Source of the DNA: Nocardia inohanensis NBRC 100128
Lineage (GTDB): Bacteria > Actinomycetota > Actinomycetes > Mycobacteriales > Mycobacteriaceae
Direction: 5' to 3'
NCBI RefSeq assembly: GCF_001612945.1
Contig: NZ_BDBK01000016.1
Location: 62,001-126,000, forward strand
DNA length: 64,000 nt
Positions 33,826-41,221 of the stretch are shown here, piece after piece. The position numbers and the translations under genes are program-made. The notes under the pieces were generated by a model that worked only from the letters and a program-made list of their open reading frames with translations, was not told the origin of the DNA and did no database searches. Every line of letters starts with the position of its first letter. Positions within the stretch are counted from its first letter, which is position 1.

Positions 33826-33920
33826 CTCATCGAGGCGAGTGCTCTGGTTCGGATAGGTTGCGGCAGCGCTCAATTCACGTTCACGATGTGACCGCTGATG
33901 GCGTCCTCGATCGGTTGTGA
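33816..33920 (+). pseudogene. Remnant of a VapC toxin gene
   Basis: A GTG overlapping the vapB stop begins VAVAH, then goes out of frame. In the shifted frame the sequence reads IEASALVRI, matching the start of PIN-domain toxins (LIDTSALVRL) with the first catalytic Asp position changed. Similarity ends after about 14 residues and the GTG frame stops at 33920. About four bases appear lost in the N-terminal region and the rest of the PIN domain is missing. This is inferred by eye from the family pattern. Confidence 0.45.
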
Positions 33921-33929
33921 ACTGTCGCA
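33912..33929. repeat. 18-bp direct repeat, left copy
   Basis: CGGTTGTGAACTGTCGCA occurs here and again, identically and in the same orientation, at 39876-39893. The two copies enclose about 6 kb including the tyrosine recombinase gene, which is how attachment-site repeats would look. The role is inferred; chance similarity cannot be excluded. Confidence 0.35.
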
Positions 33930-34013
33930 TGGCTCGGGGGATTCGACGCCGTCGAGGATCGTGTCGAGGATCGCGGCGCGGTTACGACAGGTAGCCAGCA
34001 GGGGCGATCGAGG

Positions 34014-34220
34014 ATGGGCGTAGACCTCCCCGGCGCAAAGTGGTTCAAGAGCAGTCGCAGCTCGGCAGGCAAGGAATGCGTCGAAGTCGCCTTCCTGGGC
34101 GGAGGCGTGGCCGGCGTTAGTGACTCCAAGCACCCCGACGGCCCGGCGCTCGTGTTCGCCCCGAGTGAGTAGGACGCCTTTACATCCGAACTCATGGCCG
34201 GCGAGCTGGACCACCCCTAG
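34014..34220 (+). pseudogene. DUF397 gene with in-frame amber codon
   Basis: The frame reads MGVDLPGAKWFKSSRSSAGK, then CVEVA, then DSKHPDGPALVFAPSE, an unmistakable DUF397 domain. A TAG follows at 34170-34172 where the family has Trp (SEW or AEW). The same frame then continues with DAFTSELMAGELDHP to a second stop at 34218-34220. A single TGG-to-TAG change would explain this. DUF397 proteins usually accompany an XRE/DUF5753 regulator, but none is present upstream, consistent with a decayed insertion. Confidence 0.65.
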
Positions 34221-34509
34221 CAGCCGCGCCGGCCATCGTATATGTCGAGATGGCTTGGAAACGCGGATCTCCTGTTAAGGCTTGCTGAGCCAGCGCACCG
34301 GTTCCGGCGTTCTGGGACCCGCGCTCAGGTGCCCGCCGTCGAGACCCGCTCTGGCTACGCTGGTGATTCGGTCGACAGGTACCCGCGAAGTATGGCGTCG
34401 GTTCCCGGGTCTGAGATCCATTGGTATCGACGAAATCTGTCGTCACTGGCGAGCATGTCCGGTGCCGTCGGCGTGTCTGAATGCACCCTCATGCCGATGA
34501 GCGAGCAGC
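34221..34509. other. Interval with no assigned gene
   Basis: This 289-bp stretch between the DUF397 remnant and the zinc-ribbon gene has no ORF I can assign. A minus-strand frame ending near 34355 (containing SDDRFRRYQWISDPGTDAIL) has some protein-like character and might be a gene fragment, but it has no clear start or RBS. Confidence 0.3.
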
Positions 34510-34938
34510 TCATGGAGTGGTGGAGGACCGGATGTGGACGGGCGCTCCGATTGCACGGAGAGGGGTTGCGAGGGCCTCCATTTCGACCCGGGTTCCTTCT
34601 ATTCCCCGATTGGCAAGCTGCGAGACTAGGTCCCGAGCCTCCGTAAGCGTCAGAGCTCGAACCGTTCGCAGTGCGCGCATCAACCGCGCGGGCGTGATGG
34701 TGCTGCCAACCAGCTGCAACGTCGCGGGACCATGAGCGGCCAGGATGGCTGCGCGCATACCAGCAAGCGGTGTTTCGTAGCCACATTCGTTCCAGCGGCA
34801 GCTGCACTTCGGACAATCACCTTCAAGATCCCACCGGTGGGTTCCGGCGGTCAGTACCTCGACAACCGTGGCCTCTATCAGTGACCCGCATTCGATGCAT
34901 TCGGTTGTGTAGGGGGCGGTTTCGAGCACGGTGTCCAT
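34510..34938 (-). CDS. Zinc-ribbon hypothetical protein
   Basis: A 142-aa protein. The N-terminal half has CIEC (about residues 14-17) and CPKCSCRWNEC (about 42-52), giving four or more Cys arranged as a zinc ribbon. The C-terminal half (LRTVRALTLTEARDLVSQL then GTRVEMEALATPLRAIGA) resembles the helix-turn-helix repeat of the ribosomal L7/L12 C-terminal domain. ATG 34938 is taken; an in-frame start at 34959 would add seven residues. It is probably a mobile-island gene of unknown function; the two-part architecture is what I can see, not a named family. Confidence 0.65.
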   Translation of the reverse strand: MDTVLETAPYTTECIECGSLIEATVVEVLTAGTHRWDLEGDCPKCSCRWNECGYETPLAGMRAAILAAHGPATLQLVGSTITPARLMRALRTVRALTLTEARDLVSQLANRGIEGTRVEMEALATPLRAIGAPVHIRSSTTP

Positions 34939-35049
34939 CGCACCGGATCCTAGATCCAAGGTCCGGGCGAAGTGTATTCAGAACGTACGCAATTGCCGCG
35001 TCCCGCGCGTCCGCTCGGGCGGTTCGCTGGGACAGCGGCATCGTGAAGG

Positions 35050-35964
35050 ATGGCTCCCTCACCCGATCTCGATGTCACCTTCGCCGGTGACGACCTCGTG
35101 CTCCGGCTGGCCGCGCTCGCCTACCTCGCCCGCTTCTCCACGGTCTCCCGCATCCACACCAAATCCGATCTGCGCCTGTACTTCTCCTGGTGCACCGACC
35201 AGCAACTGACCCCGCTCGCAGTCGCCCGCACCGAGGTCGAACGGTACATGCGGTGGATGCAGGAAGTCCGCCGCTTCAAACCCGCCACCGTCGCCCGCCG
35301 CCTCGCCGTCGTCGCCGGTTTCTACCGCACCTGCGTTATCGACGGCGTCCTGGACCGCTCACCGGCCGAGTACGTGCGCCGGCCCCGAGTGTCGAACGAG
35401 TCACCGACACTGGGACTTTCGCATCTGCAGTTCGAGGCACTGCTGTGCGCGGCCCGCGACTCGGAAAACCCACCGGACTTCGCGCTGGTCGCGATGCTGG
35501 GACTGCTCGGATTGCGGATCAGCGAGGCATGCCGCTGCGACATCGACGATATCGGTGAGGAACACGGTCACCGCGTGCTGCGCACCATCGGAAAAGGAAC
35601 AAAGATCGCGCTCGTGCCGCTGCCGCCCGCGGTCGGACGCGCCGTCGACCGCGCCGTGGAGAACCGGACCCGCGGCCCGATCCTGCTCAACCTCCGAAGC
35701 CGGCGTATGGATCGGCACTGCGCAACCCGGCGTTTGCGGCGCCTGGCCGAGCGGTCGGTGGTGCGGCTGCCGACGCTGCACCCGCACATGCTCCGGCACA
35801 CCTTCGTCACCACCATGCTCGACGCCGGTGTGGACCTGCGCGATGTCCAGATCGCCGCCCGGCACGCGGACCCGCGCACGACGATGCGCTACGACCGGGC
35901 CCGTACCAACCTCGACCGGCACCCGAACTACATCCTGGCGGCCTACATGGCTTCGGCCACATGA
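35050..35964 (+). CDS. Tyrosine recombinase / integrase
   Basis: A 304-aa XerC/D-like site-specific recombinase with an N-terminal SAM-like core-binding domain (about 15-110) and a complete catalytic set: Arg156 (LGLRISE), Lys185 (GKGTK), His246-x-x-Arg249 (HPHMLRHTF), His272 (ARHADPRT) and Tyr281 (MRYDRAR). The active site is intact, so it may be functional. It sits in the island between nrdE and nrdF with decayed toxin-antitoxin and DUF397 genes. An 18-bp direct repeat lies on either side. It could be an integrase of the island or a transposon-type recombinase. Confidence 0.9.
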   Translation: MAPSPDLDVTFAGDDLVLRLAALAYLARFSTVSRIHTKSDLRLYFSWCTDQQLTPLAVARTEVERYMRWMQEVRRFKPATVARRLAVVAGFYRTCVIDGVLDRSPAEYVRRPRVSNESPTLGLSHLQFEALLCAARDSENPPDFALVAMLGLLGLRISEACRCDIDDIGEEHGHRVLRTIGKGTKIALVPLPPAVGRAVDRAVENRTRGPILLNLRSRRMDRHCATRRLRRLAERSVVRLPTLHPHMLRHTFVTTMLDAGVDLRDVQIAARHADPRTTMRYDRARTNLDRHPNYILAAYMASAT

Positions 35965-36049
35965 CATCTCAACCATCCGCACATGCCGATTACAGGACAC
36001 CACTCCGGAACGAGTAGCGCGTCCCATCCTGGCCTATTCGCAGGTCGAG

Positions 36050-36463
36050 CTAGATCCATCCGATGATCATGAACAGCAGGGCGGCGACGAATCCCGTACC
36101 TCCGAAAAGGTTACTCATCGAGTCGCCCCACACCGAGCCCGTTCGGATGATCCCAAGGACAAAGTCGATCAAGCACAGGCCGAGCACGACCAGCACGGCA
36201 ACAATCCTGCGCGTTGTCCATCGTTTCTGCGGAGTGACCTCCGCTGTCTTGGCCCCCAGTGAAACCAAAGCTAACAAGGCAGCAACGACCAAGGTCAGGC
36301 CATGCAGCTTACTTGCAATGATGTCGTTCCAGTTCTCGCTCACAGCCAACCTGGTCAGGGACGCAAGGTACATGCCCAGGACAACAAGCGCGGCGATCCA
36401 CCTGAACGTTCGCCAGCGTTTATGTGGTTCAGGCGCAACAGGTTCCACCCATTCCGTGCTCAC
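36050..36463 (-). CDS. Four-helix membrane protein of unknown function
   Basis: A 137-aa protein (GTG start, MSTEWVEP) with four hydrophobic segments: WIAALVVLGMYLASL, LTLVVAALLALVSLG, IVAVLVVLGLCLIDFVLG and TGFVAALLFMIIGWI. Short charged loops separate them, including the repeated KRWRTFRW and KRWTTRR before helices 1 and 3, suggesting an internal duplication of a two-helix unit. There is no recognised domain. It is convergent with the recombinase gene. Confidence 0.65.
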   Translation of the reverse strand: MSTEWVEPVAPEPHKRWRTFRWIAALVVLGMYLASLTRLAVSENWNDIIASKLHGLTLVVAALLALVSLGAKTAEVTPQKRWTTRRIVAVLVVLGLCLIDFVLGIIRTGSVWGDSMSNLFGGTGFVAALLFMIIGWI

Positions 36464-36765
36464 AGCAGGAGCCTACAAGTCCGATATGGTGCGCTGCCAG
36501 GTCAGCGAAGTGAACAGTTGTGTTGTTGAGCGCGCTTTGAAACGATCACGCGATTCCCGGACTATCAACGGGCTGAGGCCATCTCGGGCAGTCGCACAAC
36601 TTCGAACCGAACGCACGCTACTACTGCCGCTTCCCGCGCTGAGCGAAGCGGCCACACGGTCGGCCTCGAAGATCGCTGGGGTCGACCGTCTTTGATCTTC
36701 AGACCGCCGCAACGGGTCGGCTGCCGGGCGCGCGCTCATGCCGATTACAACGCATTTTCGGGTGG
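36464..36765. other. Interval with no assigned gene
   Basis: Open frames occur on both strands here (for example a plus-strand frame ending at 36695 with VAQLRTERTLLLPLPALSEA), but none has an RBS, domain or convincing codon pattern. It may be a degraded fragment of mobile DNA. I see no defined feature. Confidence 0.3.
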
Positions 36766-37231
36766 TCATATCCGTGCGACGGCGGGAGCAAACTTCCGCT
36801 CCCATAGCTCACGGATCGCCACCGCCAGAAGGATTACGAGCAAAGCGGTGAGCGGTGTGAGAAAGAAGTTCCGATGTCCACGTGGCAGCGCGCACCAGAT
36901 CAGCAGGGCCGCCGCGAACGGCACTGTCACGGTAGTGATTCCGGCAGTCAGCCTCCGCACCGCAGCCGCTTCCACAAGTGCTGATAGCACCAGTAGGCAA
37001 AACCCAATCAGCGAGATCGCCCCCATCTGCTCGAACCCGTCCGATGGCAGGTAGTCGGCATATCGCCGGGGCACATCGGTCAGGGGACGCGTACGGGTCC
37101 CAGACGAAGTCGTCGGCCTCGCCGCTGCTGAACCAGGTGATGCCCTGGCCGAGCATGGCGGCCACGATGAACACCCACCAGAACACATGACCTGTGATGT
37201 GCGCCGTCCGAAAAGCCTGGTGCCGGGTCAT
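36766..37231 (-). pseudogene. Frameshifted membrane protein with a CtaD-like segment
   Basis: Two overlapping minus-strand frames make one protein if joined near 37070-37090. The 5' frame begins MTRHQAFRTAHITGHVFWWV (ATG 37231) and runs to DDFVWDPYAS. The other frame continues with DVPRRYADYLPSDGFEQMG, then three hydrophobic segments to 36766. One base appears lost. The segment PRRYADYLPSDGF is identical to residues of cytochrome oxidase subunit I encoded at 52104-53840, but the flanking helices differ. It may be a real but broken membrane protein or a sequencing error. Confidence 0.5.
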
Positions 37232-37456
37232 GCGTTGCAACTTAAGCCAGCGCATCCTGGGCATGTTCTGTGAGCGCCACGACGCGCCGGACACCAATGA
37301 CCGCGTGCGGGATCAGCGGGTCAATGACCTCGTGCAGTATCCTGCATTGCCGCGTGGCGCGCTGATCGAACGGCCAGCGCGGTGCCGAAGCTCAACGGCC
37401 CAAGCCGATCCGAAGCCAGCGGAAGACACCGAATTGTTTACGCGAAGGTGCGATGA

Positions 37457-37984
37457 TCAGTCGGCTGTCAGCGTGCTGGGTGTATGGCCACGAGAAGGTA
37501 TCCACCGGAACCCGGGCTGAAAGACGCCATAGTTACTGCCCAAACCGAACTCGGCATGGAGGCCGTCACAGAGAACAAGGCCATCAATCGCCCCGTCGGA
37601 GAGCTCGTCCATCCACTCGTTGCTGAGCTCGACGGGGTCGACGACACCTTCGGGGTCCCAGCCGACGTGCGCGGCGAGATATCCATCGAACGTAGCGAGC
37701 AGCGCATACAGGCCATTGCCGAGTTCGGTGAACTCCGCCGCCGTCAGAGCGAGTCTAGGAATCGAACCGTCAAGCGCGACACCGTATCCGACGGCCACAG
37801 GCAGCACCGACAACTCGATGTAAGGACCGTCGGAACGCAAAAGCGGCATGTGCAAGGGGATGCGCCGACCTCCTACCCGCAGCGTTCTCGGTAGGCGGCT
37901 GGCGCAGCTGAGCACTGCTGATCGCGCCGCGTCCATGTTGTCACCGAAGTTAACCACCAGTTCGAAGCAGATCGCCACGCTCAC
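37457..37984 (-). CDS. Hypothetical protein, possible immunity-type
   Basis: A 175-aa acidic cytoplasmic protein with a GTG start (VSVAICFELVVNFGDN). The composition is protein-like throughout (TFDGYLAAHVGWDPEGVVD, SDGAIDGLVLCDGLHAEF). It has no signal peptide or helix. Its compact alpha/beta character resembles actinobacterial immunity or SUKH-like orphans, but I cannot place it in a family. It is the last gene of the island before a 554-bp gap. Confidence 0.6.
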   Translation of the reverse strand: MSVAICFELVVNFGDNMDAARSAVLSCASRLPRTLRVGGRRIPLHMPLLRSDGPYIELSVLPVAVGYGVALDGSIPRLALTAAEFTELGNGLYALLATFDGYLAAHVGWDPEGVVDPVELSNEWMDELSDGAIDGLVLCDGLHAEFGLGSNYGVFQPGFRWIPSRGHTPSTLTAD

Positions 37985-38538
37985 CCCATCTCTCGCGCCG
38001 ACCCACTCTAATCAGCCTTGACCGGTCACGCGCTGTAATGCCGCTTATAGGGCTGTTCGGGCCGTTTAGGAAAGTGGTCCGCGGAGGATCGGCGAGGATC
38101 TGCCACATCGGTGAATCCCGGCGATTCATCCGGGACGGTGTGAGTGGTCCTCGGGTGGACCGGGGTGGGGTTGTGATCTCTCCAGAAGCCTTTGCGGGCA
38201 GGGGATTCGGCGGCGGTTCGTGGTTAGGGTCGGGAAGTCCTGGCGATGATCCGAGATGCGCGGGCGGTGGCCGGGACGAGAACCGATAGAGCACTGTGGT
38301 TTTGGAGGTGGTGTTCAGACCTCGTTTTCCTGCGACAAGAGAATGGCCCACCGAGCGGATGGCTTGCGCCCGTTCGGTGGGCCGTTCGTGTTTGCACAGG
38401 TGGGGGCGGGTTGTGACGGGATACAGCGGGGGCGGGCCGGGGGCGGTGAATGGTCCAGCGGTGGGCGGGAAACGGGGCGCGGCGGGGGAGCGGGCCTTAG
38501 CTTCGGGCGGCGAAGGCTGATCGTCGTAAGGAGTTGCC
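37985..38538. other. 554-bp non-coding interval
   Basis: No convincing gene on either strand; the long minus-strand frame crossing it is Pro/Arg/Ser-rich shadow sequence. It contains one clear stem (GGCCCACCGAGCG at 38345-38357 against CGTTCGGTGGGCC at 38371-38383). It probably marks the right flank of the island and the promoter of the esterase at 38539. Confidence 0.4.
38345..38383. terminator. Stem-loop in the island flank
   Basis: A 13-bp stem with one mismatch (GGCCCACCGAGCG / CGTTCGGTGGGCC) and a 13-nt loop. It is not directly behind a gene, so a terminator role is only possible. Confidence 0.35.
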
Positions 38539-39483
38539 ATGGCCGAGCGGTGGATTGTGGCTGTGGTGGTGGGAATGCTGGTGGGGTTGGGGTTCGCGCC
38601 GGCGCGGGCGGAGTCGGTGGGGTGGGAGCGGATGTATGTGAGGTCGGAGTCGATGGGCCGCGCGGTGGGGGTCGATGTGTTGCGCGGGCACGGCGGAGCG
38701 CCTCGGCCCACCTTGTATTTGCTGGACGGCGTTGATGCCGAAGGGGTTTCGGATTGGCTGACCAAGGGCGGGGCCGCGGACTTCTTCGCGGACAAGCCGG
38801 TCGATGTGGTGTTGCCGTCGGGCGGGACCGGGAGCATGTACAGCGATTGGGAGCGGCCGGACGCGGCGCTGGGCTGGAATCGGTGGGAGACGTTCTTGAC
38901 CGACGAGCTGCCCCGGGTCATCGAAGGGAAGTTGGGTGGGAGCGGGCAGCGGGCCATCGCGGGGGTGTCGATGGGGGCGCAGGGCGCGATGATGCTGGTG
39001 CACCGGCATCCCGGGTTCTACCGGGCGGTCGCCGGTATCAGCGGGTGCTATTCGACGGTGGACGGTACCGGGAGTGCGGTCACCACCATCACGGTGGCCT
39101 CGCGCGGCGGGAATGTGGTGAACCTCTGGGGCCCGCCGGGGACCACGGAATGGGCGGCGCACGACAGTACTATCGCGGCGGAAGCCTTGCGGGGCACGGT
39201 GATTCACCTGTCGGCGGCGAACGGTCTACCGACGGTCGGGGATCTGCTGAATGTGGCGCGAGCGCCGGATGTGGCGGCGGCCTTGCAGCTCGCGGGTGGC
39301 GGGGCGGTGCTGGAGGCCGGGGCCCGGGCCTGCACCGAGCGCTTCGCGAAACGCTTGAGCGAGTTGCGGATTCCGGCGACCGTGCACTACGAACCGGCGG
39401 GGCTGCACACCTGGGTGGATTTCGGGGCACAGCTGGATGCGGCTTGGCAGACCATCGCCGGGGCGTTCGCACATGCAGGCTGA
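38539..39483 (+). CDS. Secreted mycolyltransferase/antigen 85-like esterase
   Basis: A 314-aa protein with a signal peptide (about 1-24, ending ARA-E). The alpha/beta-hydrolase fold resembles trehalose mycolyltransferases (Ag85/corynomycoloyltransferase): YVRSESMGRAVGVDVL, PTLYLLDG, nucleophile elbow GVSMGAQGA with Ser about 140, and late His in PAGLHTWVDFG. In mycolate bacteria these transfer mycolates between trehalose and arabinogalactan outside the membrane. AAGGAG precedes ATG 38539. Third positions are strongly G-rich. Its closest functional subgroup cannot be fixed by eye. Confidence 0.85.
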   Translation: MAERWIVAVVVGMLVGLGFAPARAESVGWERMYVRSESMGRAVGVDVLRGHGGAPRPTLYLLDGVDAEGVSDWLTKGGAADFFADKPVDVVLPSGGTGSMYSDWERPDAALGWNRWETFLTDELPRVIEGKLGGSGQRAIAGVSMGAQGAMMLVHRHPGFYRAVAGISGCYSTVDGTGSAVTTITVASRGGNVVNLWGPPGTTEWAAHDSTIAAEALRGTVIHLSAANGLPTVGDLLNVARAPDVAAALQLAGGGAVLEAGARACTERFAKRLSELRIPATVHYEPAGLHTWVDFGAQLDAAWQTIAGAFAHAG

Positions 39484-39493
39484 TACGGAAGCC

Positions 39494-39712
39494 TCAGTGC
39501 CGCAACCCATATCGCGGCAACCTGCGCAGTCCGGGCCGTATCCGGCCGTCGACGGTCACCACCAATCCGGCCTGCACCGCCGCGACCGTGAAGGCCGAGG
39601 CTTCCGACCAGGTGGCCGCGTACTCCATCACCAGTTCGGCGTTGTCGTGCGGCCCGCCCGCGTAGACGGTGACCCGGTGGGTGAGAGCTTCACTGTCGAT
39701 GATGCCGGTCAT
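39494..39712 (-). CDS. Small hypothetical protein
   Basis: A 72-aa protein starting MTGIIDSEALTHRVTVYAGG, with AAGGAG 7 nt before ATG 39712. It is alpha/beta-like with a hydrophobic core (AFTVAAVQAGLVVTVDG) and a basic tail. There is no signal peptide and no known domain. It is convergent with the esterase gene (10-bp gap). Confidence 0.55.
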   Translation of the reverse strand: MTGIIDSEALTHRVTVYAGGPHDNAELVMEYAATWSEASAFTVAAVQAGLVVTVDGRIRPGLRRLPRYGLRH

Positions 39713-39875
39713 TGCGCACTCCTTCGCCGGGCTGATCTCACCTCGGACGCTAGGCGGAACCACTTGCGCGGGAATGCGTTCCCTGCCTGTGACTGGACAA
39801 CTCACAAGCTATGCATCGAATTGATTGTTACCCGAGGGAACGGAAAATCCACGTATTCACAAGATCCCACTCGCG

Positions 39876-39893
39876 CGGTTGTGAACTGTCGCA
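39876..39893. repeat. 18-bp direct repeat, right copy
   Basis: Exact second copy of CGGTTGTGAACTGTCGCA (first at 33912-33929), located in the intergenic region ahead of the lipase gene. See the left copy for interpretation. Confidence 0.35.
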
Positions 39894-40000
39894 AGGTTTT
39901 CCCCGCGTCTCGCCCCTGAGCAGGGCGGATTCCTACGCTGCCGGTGAGCACCTGCCACCTGGTGGACGCGGTGGCGGGGCGGCCGGAAGGGAAGCAGCCC

Positions 40001-41221
40001 ATGAGGATTCGATCAAGACAGACGCGGCTGGCGGCATTGTTCGGTGCGATGCTGCTGGCCTGCGCTCCGGGGGTGGCCGCCGCGCAGCCCCTGGACCCCA
40101 GCCCGGACCCGGATTCTTTCTATGCCGCCCCGGCCGATATCGCCGACCACGCTCCGGGGGAGGTGCTGGCCGTGCGTGCCATGCCCGCGCTGGCGACCTT
40201 CCCCGATACCGACATCACCCTGGTCAAGTTCCGTTCCACCGGCTCCACCGGCGACCCGATCGCCGCCACCACCACCGTCCTGTCGCCCCGTAACCGCCGC
40301 ACCGACGCCCCGCTGCTCTCGTTGCAGCACATCATCAACGGCCTGGGCGCGCAGTGCGCCGTCTCGCACATCCTCTACACCGGCGACCCCAACCTGATGG
40401 TGCGCGAATCCCCGGCCTGGAATCTGCTGTTGCAGCACGGCTGGAGTGTCGCGCTGCCGGACCATCTCGGCCCGCGATTCGCTTACGGCGCGGCCAAACT
40501 CGGCGGTCAGATCACCCTGGACGGCATTCGCGCCGCCCAGCGCGTGCCCGAACTGAAGGTCGAGCACAGTCAGGTCGCCATGGTCGGCTACTCCGGCGGC
40601 GGCATGGCCACCGCCTGGGCCGCCGCGCTCGCCCCCGCCTATGCCCCGGAGTTGAAGCTGGCGGGCGCGGCCATGGGCGGGGTGCCGATGAACCTGGTGA
40701 CCATGCTCGAAACCCTGGGCTACAGCCGGCATCCGGTGTTCGGCCTGGCGCTGGCGGCCGGGCTGGGCCTGGAGCGCGAGTACCGGGACCGCTTCCCGCT
40801 CAGCGATCAGCTCAACGACCGCGGCCTGACCATGCGCGCCAAACTGGCCAACAGCTGCACCAACGATATTCTCACCGCGGCGGCCGGGCAGGGCGTGATG
40901 GATGTCGCCAAGACGACGGTGATGACCGGTGACCCGGTGGCTCGCGCGGTGGTGGAGGAGAACAGCCTCGAGCTGTACCCGGGGATCCCGAATACCCCTG
41001 TCTTCGAATGGCATTCGCCGATCGACGGCCTGATCCCGGTGGATGCCGTGGTGCACACCATGAACCGTTACTGCACGGCCGGCGCCGCGGTGTGGTCGGA
41101 GCAGATCCCCGTCCCCGACCATCTGACGGCCGCGGTGCTCGGCCTGCCCTCGGCCCTGACCTGGCTCGATGCCCGGCTACGCGGCGAGCCGGCACCGAGC
41201 AATTGTCAACCGGCCCGATAG
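40001..41221 (+). CDS. Secreted lipase (secretory lipase family)
   Basis: A 406-aa secreted alpha/beta hydrolase of the secretory lipase (LIP) family, which includes actinobacterial triacylglycerol lipases. The signal peptide spans about 1-28 (cleavage after GVAAA). The nucleophile elbow is GYSGGGMATAW; PVFEWHSPIDGLIP carries the acid, and the late His is in IPVPDHLTAAV. Cys in GLGAQCAVS and SNC may form a disulfide. ATG 40001 gives the signal peptide directly; the longer frame would mask it. The 3' end overlaps the convergent regulator gene by 16 bp. Confidence 0.88.
   Translation: MRIRSRQTRLAALFGAMLLACAPGVAAAQPLDPSPDPDSFYAAPADIADHAPGEVLAVRAMPALATFPDTDITLVKFRSTGSTGDPIAATTTVLSPRNRRTDAPLLSLQHIINGLGAQCAVSHILYTGDPNLMVRESPAWNLLLQHGWSVALPDHLGPRFAYGAAKLGGQITLDGIRAAQRVPELKVEHSQVAMVGYSGGGMATAWAAALAPAYAPELKLAGAAMGGVPMNLVTMLETLGYSRHPVFGLALAAGLGLEREYRDRFPLSDQLNDRGLTMRAKLANSCTNDILTAAAGQGVMDVAKTTVMTGDPVARAVVEENSLELYPGIPNTPVFEWHSPIDGLIPVDAVVHTMNRYCTAGAAVWSEQIPVPDHLTAAVLGLPSALTWLDARLRGEPAPSNCQPAR

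Noticed and set aside
33870..34214. Minus-strand ORF of 114 codons opposite the DUF397 gene
   Set aside because: It is the antisense of the DUF397 frame, which has clear family motifs on the plus strand.
37950..38957. 335-codon minus-strand frame across the 38-kb gap
   Set aside because: Pro/Arg/Ser-rich, runs antisense into the mycolyl-esterase gene, no RBS or domain.
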